Shown here piece by piece: positions 7,810 to 16,327 of a stretch of DNA of 64,000 nucleotides (within the stretch, counting starts at the first letter, position 1; each line of letters opens with the position of its first letter). Both the position numbers and the translations under genes were made by a program. A model generated the notes under the pieces. That model was not told the origin of the DNA. It did not search any database and saw nothing but the letters and a program-made list of their open reading frames with translations. This DNA comes from an uncultured Lachnospiraceae bacterium (lineage in GTDB: Bacteria; Bacillota; Clostridia; Lachnospirales; Lachnospiraceae), in assembly GCA_947626945.1 (NCBI GenBank), contig CANQUC010000008.1:1-64000 (forward strand), read 5' to 3'.

Positions 7810-9084
7810 TCAATACCCCAATTCCCGGTCAATGACCGTTCCGTCCAAGGCGTTTAAGGTCAGCAGGCTGCTTTTGGCATATTCGCCGGTATCCCAGCCG
7901 CCGGCGTAAGCGCCGGTGCCGGCCAGAAATCTGGTTCCGTAAAAATCCCAGACAGGCGTATAGAGATAGCTTCCGTCCGGCTGCCAGACTTTCATATAAC
8001 CGAACCGTATCTCCGTGACGGTGATCCGGTTGACCTGAACATCCTTTTCCACCTCCACAGACTGGATGGAGAGAAGCCCCACCTTGGAAAAAATATCCCA
8101 GATATCTGAAAAGGGCAGAAGCTCCACGCTTTCTTCCATTACCGCTCCCGGATCCTCCGGGTTAGAATACTTCAGCGCGCAGACGCCGCTGTCCCGGACG
8201 ATCACGGAGATCTCGCTGGCGGCGCTGACAAATTCGTATGCGTTTCCGGCCTCCGTGGGACCGCTGTTTACCGGGATCCCGCCGATCTGTCGGGTAAAGC
8301 GCAGGGCGTAATACCGGGGATTCTGCAGCGTATCATAGACTGGAAGCTGGCCGCATTCCAGCAGGCGGTAGTCCGGCGCGATGGCCTCAACCTCATCCCT
8401 GGCAAAAGCAATGGCCTCATCAGGGGAGATCGTACACCCCTCCGCCTTTCCGTCCGTGAGCGGTTCAATTTCATACACATCTTGGAGCGCGTTCCCGTAA
8501 AATCCCTGACCGAACAGCATATGCGGACAGCTGGCAAGCGCCCCTGTGGAGCTGTTCAAATTATAATAAAGAAACAGATCCCGGTACTCTTCCTCCTCCG
8601 GAACATCCGGGTCACTTGTGGATTCTCCGGCGCCGATCAGGAGCTGGTAGGAATCTGTCCCTGCGTACGAATCATCGTCCCTGCTGCGGGGATCCTTTTC
8701 CGGCCCGCCTCCTTTATATGGCTGGTCCGGCTTTTTATCTCCCTGATAATCTGTGGTATACCTCCAGGAAAGGCCGCCTTCATGACGTTTTACGATGGTA
8801 TCGATCTCCTCCTGGGTAAAAACGCGGGGAGACACCTCGATCAGATCCGCGCCGGCGGCTTCCGGCACGAAAACCTCCGCGTCCACCTTCACGGTGCTGA
8901 TTCCCGACTCTGAGGAAAATTCACCCTCCGCGTGAGCGGGCGCCCCAAGCTGTTCCTTAAGGGAACCGGACGCCGTTTCCACGCCGGACGGTGTTTTGCC
9001 ATCATGCGGCGTATCATCCGGCGCGCTGCAGCCCGAGGCAAGCAAAAGGCTGACTGTCAGAAGCAGCATGAAAAACTGTTTCAT
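7810..9084 (-). CDS. large predicted lipoprotein of the two-component/ABC cassette
   Basis: A 424-residue exported protein. The N-terminus MKQFFMLLLTVSLLLASGC is a lipoprotein signal with lipobox ASGC. The mature part is acidic and Gly/Ser/Pro-rich near its start, then mixed alpha/beta, with no catalytic motif seen. It does not resemble a standard solute-binding protein. The start at 9084 is chosen because AAAAGGGGG lies at the right distance; a GTG three codons upstream is the alternative. A 124-bp gap separates it from the histidine kinase gene, so it may have its own promoter. It could be a sensor or immunity lipoprotein for the ABC cassette (inference). Confidence 0.7.
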   Translation of the reverse strand: MKQFFMLLLTVSLLLASGCSAPDDTPHDGKTPSGVETASGSLKEQLGAPAHAEGEFSSESGISTVKVDAEVFVPEAAGADLIEVSPRVFTQEEIDTIVKRHEGGLSWRYTTDYQGDKKPDQPYKGGGPEKDPRSRDDDSYAGTDSYQLLIGAGESTSDPDVPEEEEYRDLFLYYNLNSSTGALASCPHMLFGQGFYGNALQDVYEIEPLTDGKAEGCTISPDEAIAFARDEVEAIAPDYRLLECGQLPVYDTLQNPRYYALRFTRQIGGIPVNSGPTEAGNAYEFVSAASEISVIVRDSGVCALKYSNPEDPGAVMEESVELLPFSDIWDIFSKVGLLSIQSVEVEKDVQVNRITVTEIRFGYMKVWQPDGSYLYTPVWDFYGTRFLAGTGAYAGGWDTGEYAKSSLLTLNALDGTVIDRELGY

Positions 9085-9203
9085 GAAACGCACCCCCTTT
9101 TAAAAGAATGGAGAACTTCCGCGGCGTATCATCCGGCAGGGAAGCTCTTTTTATGATCATACCGCGCCGCGCCAAAAAAATCCTCCGCGGCATTTTCACA
9201 AAT

Positions 9204-9219
9204 TGTCATCAAGTTGTAA
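9204..9219 (-). promoter_or_regulatory. possible second response-regulator site (weak)
   Basis: TGTCA (9204-9208) and TGTAA (9215-9219) lie 11 bp apart on the plus strand, the same phase as the repeats upstream of the regulator gene. They sit at the 3' end of the kinase gene, before the lipoprotein gene, but no -10 box is well placed. Low confidence. Confidence 0.2.
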
Positions 9220-10597
9220 ATTCCGGCAGGGAGACCGTCACTTTTGTTCCTTTACCCGGCTCGCTCTCCAAAAGAAGGGCGCCGCCGTGCCACCGGGCGA
9301 TCTTATCGCAGATGGCAAGACCAAGCCCCGCGCCGCCGTGGGCTCTTGAGCGGGCCTTATCTACCCGGTAAAAGGGTTCCGTCACCAAAGGAAGGTGTTC
9401 CGGGGCGATTCCGCAGCCCTGATCCTCTACGCTGAGCAGCACCGCGCCGTCCGCCTTTTTAAAGCGAACCTCAACCGGTTCTTTTTGCCCGCAGGCGCGC
9501 AGGGCGTTCTGGATCAGATTGCAGCAGAGGTTGTAAAGAAGGGATTCCTCGCCGAAAAGGGTCTGTGCCTCCCCGTGAAAATTGACGCCGGAGGGAAAGG
9601 TGTCCTTCAGGGATCGGATCAGATCTTCCGTCCGGATCTGCCGCTTTTTCAGCCGGTTTTCCGGGGAAAGCCCCATCAGCTCTGTCATCTGCTCGGAAAG
9701 GGAAGCCGTCCGTTTTCCCGCTTCTTCGATCTTTCTGGCACATTCGATTTTCTGTTCCTCATTTAAGGGCATATGCAAAAGGGAATCGGCGTAGCCGAGG
9801 ATCGCCGTGACCGGCGTTTTTAATTCGTGGGAGAGCGCGCCCAAAAGAAGCTGTCTTTTTTTCAGCTCTTCCTCCTGAGAGCGGATCTTTTCTTCTACGG
9901 AATCGGTCATGGCGTCAAAGGCGCGGGAGAGGTTCCCGATCTCGTCTTTTGTGCGGATGGATGTCCGCAGGCGGTAATCCCCTTCCGCGATGGCGGCGCT
10001 GACAAGCGTAAGCTTCGTGACGGGACGCATGGTTTTTCGGACGATGAGGAAAATGAAAACTCCGTCAAAAAGCGCGCCGGCCAATAGCAGCAGCAGTCCG
10101 ATTCCCCAGGCCCGTGCGATCCTTTTTTTCAGCGGCGAGAGGCTGCGGCTCGCGTAGATCTTAAAATTCGACAGGAAAACGGACGGGCCTCCGGCCACCA
10201 GAACCTCGCCGGCGTCCGTTTTTATCTTCCAGGCTGCTGCCTGATCCGAAAATTCTTTTGGAGCGTCCTGCGCCGGATCGTAGGTCGTGCGGCAGAACAG
10301 ATACTCTCCGTCTGCAGAGAGCGCATAGGAGGTTGCCTCGTCTCCCACGGTTTTTACATAATTGGAGAAGAAAAAATGGGCGACGCTGCTTAACGTTTTG
10401 TCCTTATATTCCTGATGCTGTCCCAGCACGGAGGAATCGAGGTATCCCCTGCACAGCTTCATGGCGTCCGTCAGGCTCTCTTCTTCTGCCTTTTGCAGAT
10501 CGGAGGTCTGCGTGCCCACTGTCACCGCCACCACGGCGCCCAGCGCCAGCCAGGTTACGGCAATGGAAGAAACCGCGATTTTCTGCCAAAGCTTCAT
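9209..10597 (-). CDS. sensor histidine kinase with HAMP domain
   Basis: A 462-residue membrane sensor kinase. It has a first membrane helix near residues 7-28, an extracytoplasmic sensor of about 130 residues, a second helix around GLLLLLAGALFDGVFIFLI, and a HAMP linker (RPVTKLTLVSAAIAEGDY). The HisKA box SHELKTP carries the phospho-accepting His. The ATPase domain shows N-box NLCCNLIQNAL, G1 DQGCGI and G2 GGAGLGLAI. All key residues are present. The start overlaps the regulator stop by 4 bp (ATGA). It should signal to the upstream response regulator and probably controls the downstream lipoprotein/ABC genes. Confidence 0.93.
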   Translation of the reverse strand: MKLWQKIAVSSIAVTWLALGAVVAVTVGTQTSDLQKAEEESLTDAMKLCRGYLDSSVLGQHQEYKDKTLSSVAHFFFSNYVKTVGDEATSYALSADGEYLFCRTTYDPAQDAPKEFSDQAAAWKIKTDAGEVLVAGGPSVFLSNFKIYASRSLSPLKKRIARAWGIGLLLLLAGALFDGVFIFLIVRKTMRPVTKLTLVSAAIAEGDYRLRTSIRTKDEIGNLSRAFDAMTDSVEEKIRSQEEELKKRQLLLGALSHELKTPVTAILGYADSLLHMPLNEEQKIECARKIEEAGKRTASLSEQMTELMGLSPENRLKKRQIRTEDLIRSLKDTFPSGVNFHGEAQTLFGEESLLYNLCCNLIQNALRACGQKEPVEVRFKKADGAVLLSVEDQGCGIAPEHLPLVTEPFYRVDKARSRAHGGAGLGLAICDKIARWHGGALLLESEPGKGTKVTVSLPEFTT

Positions 10598-11253
10598 TCT
10601 TTCACCTCCAGTTTATATCCGATCCGGTGCAGCGTCACGATCCGGTCTTCCCAGTGCAGCTTTCTGCGCAGCGCGCTCACATGGCTGTCCACCGTGCGGG
10701 TTTCTCCGAAATAGGCGTCTCCCCATACTTCACGCAAAAGCTGTTCCCGGGAGAAGACAAAGTTTGGGTGCTCCAGAAACATCAGCATCAGCGCGTATTC
10801 CATGGGCTTTAATTCCACCTTTTCCCCGTCCACAAATACGCTGTGTTCCTTTTTAAGAACCCGCACGCCGCAGCGTTCGATGACCGTTTCTCCGGGATCC
10901 CTGCGGTTTAATATCTTTTCGATCCGTACCAGAAGCTCCAAAACGCTGAAGGGCTTCACAAGATAATCCTCCGCGCCCAGCCGCAGGCCCCGTACCCGGT
11001 CTGCCTCGCCACTCTTTGCTGAAAGAAAGATCACCGGGATATCCGCCTGCAGCATGTGGGGCATCAGTTCAAAGCCGTCGGTTTTTGGAAGCATGATATC
11101 AAGCAGAGCCAGATCATAAGTTTGGGAGGCGATGCTTTGGAGCGCCTCGCCGCCGTCCGCCGCGCTGTCGCAGGCATATCCCGCCACGGTGAGATTCATT
11201 TCCAACAGCTCGCGGATCGCCGGGTCGTCCTCCACGATTAAGATCCGTTTCAT
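10594..11253 (-). CDS. OmpR/PhoB-family response regulator
   Basis: A 219-residue regulator: receiver domain with acidic pair EDD near residue 8, phospho-acceptor Asp in ALLDIMLP, conserved Ser/Lys in FLSAK and LVKPF, then a winged-helix DNA-binding domain ending in RTVDSHVSALRRKL and RIGYKLE. The start MKRILIVED at 11253 is preferred over an in-frame codon at 11280 because GGAGGGAGG lies just upstream. It is the first gene of the reverse-strand operon. Direct 11-bp-phased TGTAA repeats next to its own promoter suggest autoregulation. Confidence 0.94.
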   Translation of the reverse strand: MKRILIVEDDPAIRELLEMNLTVAGYACDSAADGGEALQSIASQTYDLALLDIMLPKTDGFELMPHMLQADIPVIFLSAKSGEADRVRGLRLGAEDYLVKPFSVLELLVRIEKILNRRDPGETVIERCGVRVLKKEHSVFVDGEKVELKPMEYALMLMFLEHPNFVFSREQLLREVWGDAYFGETRTVDSHVSALRRKLHWEDRIVTLHRIGYKLEVKE

Positions 11254-11300
11254 GTCCCTGCCTCCCTCCTTTTTTGACAATCTTTTGTGCCGTGCCCCTC

Positions 11301-11319
11301 GGAAAACCTGCGGTTTTCC
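11301..11319 (-). repeat. hairpin in the response-regulator mRNA leader
   Basis: GGAAAACC (11301-11308) and GGTTTTCC (11312-11319) form a perfect 8-bp stem with a 3-nt loop, in the roughly 175-nt untranslated leader of the regulator transcript. No T-run follows in either direction, so its role is unknown. Confidence 0.4.
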
Positions 11320-11428
11320 CGTCAGTGGGCCATTGCCTTGTGAAAAAATCAGATAAGAATCTGCTTATGTGCAGGTGAGGCGCATTCTCTTATGGGCCTT
11401 ATTCCCACGACTCAATACTTTCGCGTAT

Positions 11429-11471
11429 ATTATACCACTGTTTATAAGGGGAAAATGTAAGCGAGTTGTAA
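11429..11471 (-). promoter_or_regulatory. promoter of the two-component operon with phased direct repeats
   Basis: On the reverse strand a perfect -10 box TATAAT lies at 11434-11429, without a good -35 box. In the -35 zone the plus strand shows TGTAA at 11456-11460 and again at 11467-11471, exactly 11 bp apart. One-turn-phased direct repeats replacing the -35 box are typical of OmpR/PhoB-family regulators (as for VanR-type promoters), so this is a likely site for the encoded regulator. Confidence 0.5.
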
Positions 11472-11729
11472 AAATTACAGCTGGCCGCGGGATTCCTAAG
11501 CGTCGAGACCACCTGTGCAAAGGCCGTCCGCATTGGCATGATTCTGCCGAGAAAATCACTGTTTGCGATAGATTTCTTCACATTTGGGTGGTATAATGTT
11601 CATTGTCGAGTGGGTGACTGTTCGACAAACAGGAATTTTTCCAACTCTCGCTTTATGTCCTGTTTATTATTTTATAGGAGTTATATAATTGTTGTTAAAA
11701 GGAACAAGAAATATGGATCAAAAGAAAAA
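11472..11729. other. intergenic region without a recognised gene
   Basis: Only an inverted repeat TTGTCGA (11603-11609)/TCGACAA (11622-11628) stands out. An isolated TATAAT occurs on the plus strand at 11592-11597 without a clear -35 box. Short ORFs on both strands here have no ribosome sites and are not called. Confidence 0.4.
11603..11628 (+). repeat. 7-bp inverted repeat, possible operator
   Basis: TTGTCGA and TCGACAA are separated by 12 bp, six bases downstream of a TATAAT-like -10 sequence. The position fits an operator or an attenuator-like hairpin for the small ORFs or the restriction-modification genes downstream. Confidence 0.35.
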
Positions 11730-11774
11730 ATGAATAATTATGAAGAAAAAGTAAATGAAAACCTCATTGAATGA
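11730..11774 (+). CDS. possible 14-aa peptide ORF
   Basis: ATG AAT AAT TAT ... TGA encodes MNNYEEKVNENLIE. It overlaps the next small ORF by ATGA, a typical coupling overlap, but has no clear ribosome site, and its frame is open further upstream without a start. It could be the tail of a lost gene. Weak call. Confidence 0.2.
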   Translation: MNNYEEKVNENLIE

Positions 11775-11869
11775 AAAAGAACGCCATAATATCAACAATA
11801 TACACAATCGCTATGGTTATTGGTATTATGTCACATTGGTGCGATGATATCGATTATTTTTGTGGATAA
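11771..11869 (+). CDS. possible 32-aa membrane micro-protein
   Basis: The frame starts MKKNAIISTIYTIAMVIG, a basic N-terminus followed by one hydrophobic helix, and ends in a short acidic tail with two Cys (CDDIDYFCG). It overlaps the upstream tiny ORF by 4 bp and ends 36 bp before the methylase gene. The composition is strongly AT-rich, unlike the flanks. It may be a real small membrane protein or signal-peptide remnant. Function unknown. Confidence 0.3.
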   Translation: MKKNAIISTIYTIAMVIGIMSHWCDDIDYFCG

Positions 11870-11905
11870 TTTATTGTAATCTACAATACAGAGGAAGCGA
11901 AGAAA

Positions 11906-13681
11906 ATGAAAGAGGGATACATAACAGATTATATTTCAGGGGCGGAAATTCCTGACGGGCCGGAGGAAAGAGAAGCCACTCAGGTTTTTTCCAGGATTCT
12001 TGTGGAGGATTACGGATTCCCGAAAGAGCTGATCACCACAAGGCCTCAGTATTGTGTAAAAGCAAGACCTTCCGATGTCAGAAAAGAATATCCCGTTGAC
12101 ATTGCCGTGTTCAAAAGGAAAGAAAAGACCGACGAGGATATCTACATTATTGTGGAATGCAAAAAAAAGAACCGAAAAGACGGCAGGTCCCAGCTGGAAG
12201 ATTATATGAGGTTTTCCAGGGCGGAGCTGGGAGTCTGGTTTAACGGCAACGAGCGGCTGAACCTAAAAAAATATGAAAAAGACGGGCTTGTGTTTTTTGA
12301 CGAGATCCCGGATATTCCCCGATACGGCCAGAGAATAGAGGACATTGGATTATATAAGAGGAAAGATCTGATCAAACCCACCAATTTAAAATCCATTTTT
12401 AAGACGATGCGCAATTATCTGGCGGGCAATGTTGTGGGGGCAACCAGGGATGAGGTGCTTGCGCAGCAGCTGATCAATATTATTTTTTGCAAAATCTATG
12501 ACGAGCGGTTTACCAGGCCGGAAGACATGGTTACCTTCAGAGCCGGGATCGATGAGGAAAAGGAGACCGTAAAAAACCGGATTGTAACGCTGTTTGGCAA
12601 GGTGAAAAAGAAATATCAGGACGTTCTGGACGCGTCTGACGAGATCGCCCGGGAGCTGGACGCAAATTCCATTGTATACATTGTGGGTTCTCTTCAAAAA
12701 TATTGTCTGAAGGATGCGGACAGGGACGCCGTGGGAGACGCCTTTGAGGTATTTATTGACAATGCCCTGAAAGGCGGCCAGGGGCAGTTTTTTACGCCCC
12801 GGAACGTGGTAAAAATGATCGTGGATATGCTGGATATCAAAGCCACGGATAAGATCATGGATCCCTGCTGCGGAAGCGGAGGCTTTTTAATAGAGGGCCT
12901 GAGAAACGTATGGAGAAAAATGGATCAGGAATATGCGGCGCTGAACTGGCCGGAAAGCGAGATTGAGATTGAAAAGCAAAAAGTGGCAATAGAACAGTTC
13001 AGGGGGATCGACAAGGATTATTTCCTCAGCAAAGTCTGCAAAGCGCAAATGGCCATTCAGGGCGACGGCCGGGCAGGCATTTTCTGTGAAAACAGCCTGG
13101 AAAATCCCGGCTCATGGCAGGCGAAAACCCAGGAAAAAGTGCGGCTGGGAACCTTTGACGTGATCATGACCAATCCGCCTTATGGAAGTAAAATCAAGGT
13201 GGTGGGAAACAGCATCCTGGCTCAGTATCAGCTGGCCCACAAGTGGAGCTTTGACAGCAAGAAAAAAGAGTGGAAAAAGGGAAAGCTGAAAGAAAGCGAC
13301 GCGCCGCAGTATCTGTTTGTGGAGAGATGTATGCAGCTTTTGTGTCCCGGAGGCAGAATGGCGCTTGTTCTTCCCGACGGGATCTTCGGAAACGACAAAC
13401 TGGGATATCTCAGGAACTATATAGCGGATCATTCCAGAATATTAGCCATCGTGGATGTGCCAAAGGAAACCTTTATGCCTCATACAAGCACCAAGACCAC
13501 CATCATACTGGTGAGGAAGCTTCGGGAAGACGAAAAGCCCCGGGAAGATTATCCGATTTTTATGGCCGTCTGCGACACCTGCGGACATGACCGGAGAGGA
13601 AATATCTGCGGAGACGACGATATTTCTCTGGTGGCTGAAAAATATAACCAATGGAGAACACAAAATGGCATTGAGTATTAA
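11906..13681 (+). CDS. N6-adenine DNA methylase fused to an N-terminal HsdR_N-like nuclease domain
   Basis: A 591-residue protein in two parts. Residues about 1-150 resemble the N-terminal domain of type I restriction subunits and carry a PD-(D/E)xK-type constellation: Asp65 (PVDIAVF), then Glu84 and Lys86 in IIVECKK, and Gln96. From about residue 160 it is an HsdM-like N6-adenine methylase with SAM-binding motif DPCCGSGG (Asp319) and catalytic NPPY (423-426). No helicase/translocase motor is present here or next door. The next gene is an HsdS-type specificity subunit. The arrangement recalls BcgI-type IIB systems, where one chain both cuts and methylates; alternatively the domain is a relic on a plain methylase. 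The start at 11906 has GAGGA nearby. Confidence 0.85.
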   Translation: MKEGYITDYISGAEIPDGPEEREATQVFSRILVEDYGFPKELITTRPQYCVKARPSDVRKEYPVDIAVFKRKEKTDEDIYIIVECKKKNRKDGRSQLEDYMRFSRAELGVWFNGNERLNLKKYEKDGLVFFDEIPDIPRYGQRIEDIGLYKRKDLIKPTNLKSIFKTMRNYLAGNVVGATRDEVLAQQLINIIFCKIYDERFTRPEDMVTFRAGIDEEKETVKNRIVTLFGKVKKKYQDVLDASDEIARELDANSIVYIVGSLQKYCLKDADRDAVGDAFEVFIDNALKGGQGQFFTPRNVVKMIVDMLDIKATDKIMDPCCGSGGFLIEGLRNVWRKMDQEYAALNWPESEIEIEKQKVAIEQFRGIDKDYFLSKVCKAQMAIQGDGRAGIFCENSLENPGSWQAKTQEKVRLGTFDVIMTNPPYGSKIKVVGNSILAQYQLAHKWSFDSKKKEWKKGKLKESDAPQYLFVERCMQLLCPGGRMALVLPDGIFGNDKLGYLRNYIADHSRILAIVDVPKETFMPHTSTKTTIILVRKLREDEKPREDYPIFMAVCDTCGHDRRGNICGDDDISLVAEKYNQWRTQNGIEY

Positions 13682-15059
13682 AAGCGTCCGGTTTCATGAT
13701 CTGAGCGGGGCGGGCAGATTTGACGCAAGGTATTTTTTCCTGCAGGAAATGATAGAACAGTTTTCTGAAGATCAAAAAATACAGCTGATGGAACTGGGCG
13801 AAAAAGACCTGATTCTGGAAATCACGGACGGGGAGCACGCGGGCCAGACCTTTCTGGAACAGGGGATCCGGTTTATCAAAAATTCCAGCGTGAAAGATTT
13901 TGATATCAGCGTGACGGACGGCTTTTTCATTTCCAGGCAGAAGCATTCCCTGCTGGGCCGTTCCGCCGTGAAACGCGGCGACATATTATTTACCACCATC
14001 GGTCACCTGGGGTCCGCGGCCGTTGTTCCAAAAGGGTTTGGGGAAGCGAACATCAATCAGAACCTGGTGAGGATCAAAGTCAATGAAAACCTGATAGATC
14101 CTTATTACCTGGCGGCTTTTTTGAATTCCTCGTTTGTCAGAAGACAGATCGACTGTTTGTTTACAGGAAATATTCAAAGAATCCTTACCTATCCCAAGAT
14201 TAAAAAAATAAAAATTATAAAAGCAGCAGAGGAATTTCAAAAAAGGATCAGAAAATGGTATTTAGAGGCCATCGAATATGGAAACGCCGGGCTGGAAAAC
14301 ATTGAGGAAGCGCAGCGGCTGATCCGGCAGCAGCTGCGGCTGGATGAATTTCAGGCCAACGAAAGTTCTGCCTATGAAGTAAACTGCCGTCTGATGAAAC
14401 ATACCCTTTGGACGCCCAGATATTATTATCCCAGATACGTTTCCGCGGTGGAGTATTTCTTGGAACATTTTCCATGCAGGCGTCTTTCTCAGCTGGTGTC
14501 CTTTCGGTCCGGAGACGAAGTGGGCAGTGATGCGTACAACAGTTACCTGGACAGGAAGCGCACGGATGTTCCTTTCATACGGACTTCGGATATTTACAAC
14601 TATCAGTATGACATCTGCCCGGACTTTTTTGTGGATCAGAGTGTGTTTCAGGAGCTGAATCAGGATATTCAGCCGGGCGATATTTTGTTTTCCAACGACG
14701 GCAAAATCGGGATGATCGCCATGGTTTCCCGCCGGGATCCCATCGTCGCCCAAAGCCATATTCAGATCATGCGCCTGGAATCTGACGAGATTACGCCGGA
14801 ATATCTGTATGCCATGCTGATGATCAGGGAAATCAATACATACCAAAGTGAAAAGTGCACAGTGGTGCAGTCAACGATTCCTACTCTGGCAAAACGGCTG
14901 AATGAGTTTGTCATTCCCATATTGGAAAAAGAAGCGCGAGATCAGATCACAGAGCTGATCAGGCGGGCAAATGACCTTTTTGATCAAAAAAGAGACAGGA
15001 TCAGAGACATGCAGTCCGCCATTGAAGAACTGCTTCATAGGGAGGCAGAATCAAAATGA
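13665..15059 (+). CDS. type I-like specificity subunit (HsdS family) with two recognition domains
   Basis: A 464-residue DNA-recognition subunit. Two target-recognition domains can be seen. The first has ILEITDGEH...GIRFIKNSSV and the 'RGDILFTTIGHLG' block. The second repeats the pattern with VPFIRTSDIYNY and QPGDILFSNDGKIG. Each is followed by a helical spacer, such as EEAQRLIRQQL. The start at 13665 (MALSIKSVRF) overlaps the methylase stop by 17 bp and has GGAGA upstream; an in-frame ATG at 13587 lies deep inside the methylase gene and is rejected. It should direct both methylation and any cleavage by the partner. A terminator follows immediately. Confidence 0.88.
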   Translation: MALSIKSVRFHDLSGAGRFDARYFFLQEMIEQFSEDQKIQLMELGEKDLILEITDGEHAGQTFLEQGIRFIKNSSVKDFDISVTDGFFISRQKHSLLGRSAVKRGDILFTTIGHLGSAAVVPKGFGEANINQNLVRIKVNENLIDPYYLAAFLNSSFVRRQIDCLFTGNIQRILTYPKIKKIKIIKAAEEFQKRIRKWYLEAIEYGNAGLENIEEAQRLIRQQLRLDEFQANESSAYEVNCRLMKHTLWTPRYYYPRYVSAVEYFLEHFPCRRLSQLVSFRSGDEVGSDAYNSYLDRKRTDVPFIRTSDIYNYQYDICPDFFVDQSVFQELNQDIQPGDILFSNDGKIGMIAMVSRRDPIVAQSHIQIMRLESDEITPEYLYAMLMIREINTYQSEKCTVVQSTIPTLAKRLNEFVIPILEKEARDQITELIRRANDLFDQKRDRIRDMQSAIEELLHREAESK

Positions 15060-15067
15060 CAACAAAA

Positions 15068-15117
15068 AAGAGAGTCTCAGACAAAACGTGCGTGGTTTGT
15101 CCGGGCCTCTCTTTTGT
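15068..15117. terminator. bidirectional intrinsic terminator
   Basis: AAAAGAGAG (15068-15076) pairs with CTCTCTTTT (15109-15117), with an inner stem GACAAA/TTTGTC. The A-run and T-run on either side let it serve both the restriction-modification genes and the convergent methyltransferase gene. Confidence 0.75.
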
Positions 15118-15127
15118 TTGCTTTGGA

Positions 15128-16138
15128 TTATTCTCCGTAAAATTCTTTTACCGCGTCAAAGAACGCGTCGATGTTGTCCCAGCTTGACATAGGCGGAATG
15201 TCGCAGCCGGAGGAGATGACATAGTTTGGATATTTGCAGCAGTTTTCCATAACGTCCAGGGTGGCCTGGCGAACCGATTCCGGCGTGCCGTTGCGAAGCT
15301 GGCCGGCCGGATCCACATTCCCCATTGCCACAATTGTTTCAGGGATCTTCTCCATCATCTCCTTCATGTCGATGGCGTTTCCAAAGTGCAGCACCGGCGC
15401 GCCGGTCTCCAGAATGGAATCGATCATGGGAATGGTGGAGTTTCCGCAGTTGTGGTAAACTACAATGAAGTTGTCATCCTGCACGGCGTCCACGATTTTT
15501 TTCACATAGGGCGCGGAGAATTCGGCGGCAAGGGAAGGGCTTAAAAGACCCGCAAGGGGCTCCGCCATTACAATGCCGTTGGCGCCTGCCGCTTTATAGG
15601 CCTTGCTGTAGGCAATGAGAAATTCCGTTACCTTGTCCAGAACCGTTTCCACCATATCCGGTTCCTCATAGCAGTAGATCATGGCTTCCGTTACGTCCAT
15701 CAGGCGGCCTGCCAGGGAGAAAGGCCCGATAATGCCTGCCAGCACGGGACGGTCCGTGATCATCTGCACCGCTTTTTCAATGGCTTCAATATAAATGCCT
15801 GTCCGTCCGGCGCCTACCTGGGGAACCTGCAGAGCGCCTGCCTCTTCCTCGGAGGAGACAATGCTGCCGACTACGGTAGGTACTTCGTCATCGGCCACAT
15901 GGATTTCCGAGCCAAAGCATTCCGCCTCAATGGAAAGATCCATCAGGCTGACGCTTGCGGCGGAATCTACCCGGTCAGCGATCAGCTTCATGCCTTTGGC
16001 CTGGGCGTCGCTGCTGGAGATCAGTTCCCGCACGCTGATGCCCATCAGCTGAATTGCCGGGAAAGAAAGAACCGGCATGGCCTTTTTTTTCGGCGCGGAA
16101 ATCATATCCTGCACCCATTGTTTCATATTCATTTGCAT
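15128..16138 (-). CDS. UroD-family (MtaA/MtbA-type) cobamide-dependent methyltransferase
   Basis: A 336-residue protein of the uroporphyrinogen decarboxylase fold. It shows the zinc-ligand pattern of the MtaA/MtbA methyltransferases rather than of true UroD: His and Cys in VVYHNCGN and a further Cys in SSGCDIP near the C-terminus. In bacteria such proteins move methyl groups between corrinoid proteins and tetrahydrofolate or a methylated substrate. The start MQMNMKQ has GGGGGA upstream. A -10-like TATACT lies at 16182-16177 without a clear -35 box, suggesting activator dependence. A corrinoid protein, a PocR-AraC regulator and a corrinoid activator are encoded within 8 kb, which supports the role. 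Confidence 0.8.
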   Translation of the reverse strand: MQMNMKQWVQDMISAPKKKAMPVLSFPAIQLMGISVRELISSSDAQAKGMKLIADRVDSAASVSLMDLSIEAECFGSEIHVADDEVPTVVGSIVSSEEEAGALQVPQVGAGRTGIYIEAIEKAVQMITDRPVLAGIIGPFSLAGRLMDVTEAMIYCYEEPDMVETVLDKVTEFLIAYSKAYKAAGANGIVMAEPLAGLLSPSLAAEFSAPYVKKIVDAVQDDNFIVVYHNCGNSTIPMIDSILETGAPVLHFGNAIDMKEMMEKIPETIVAMGNVDPAGQLRNGTPESVRQATLDVMENCCKYPNYVISSGCDIPPMSSWDNIDAFFDAVKEFYGE

Positions 16139-16223
16139 AAAAATCCCCCTTTTCCTGATTCAAACATGTTATGCTCAGTATAGCAGGGGCGCGGCGGCGC
16201 CGCTTGTAAATCCTTATGAATAT

Positions 16224-16252
16224 TTGTAATTCCTTTGGATTTTCTCTATACA
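16224..16252 (+). promoter_or_regulatory. probable feoAB promoter
   Basis: TTGTAA (16224-16229), 17-bp spacer, TATACA (16247-16252). No convincing Fur or DtxR-type palindrome was seen around it. Confidence 0.45.
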
Positions 16253-16327
16253 AACAGGACAAATCGAGATAAAATAAAAGAAACTGACAGAAAAAACGCC
16301 TGCAAGGAACCGGAGGGAGGAAGGTTG

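Noticed and set aside
11399..11581. 60-codon reverse ORF in the regulator upstream region
   Set aside because: It covers the promoter and phased repeats, lacks a ribosome site and has no recognisable pattern.
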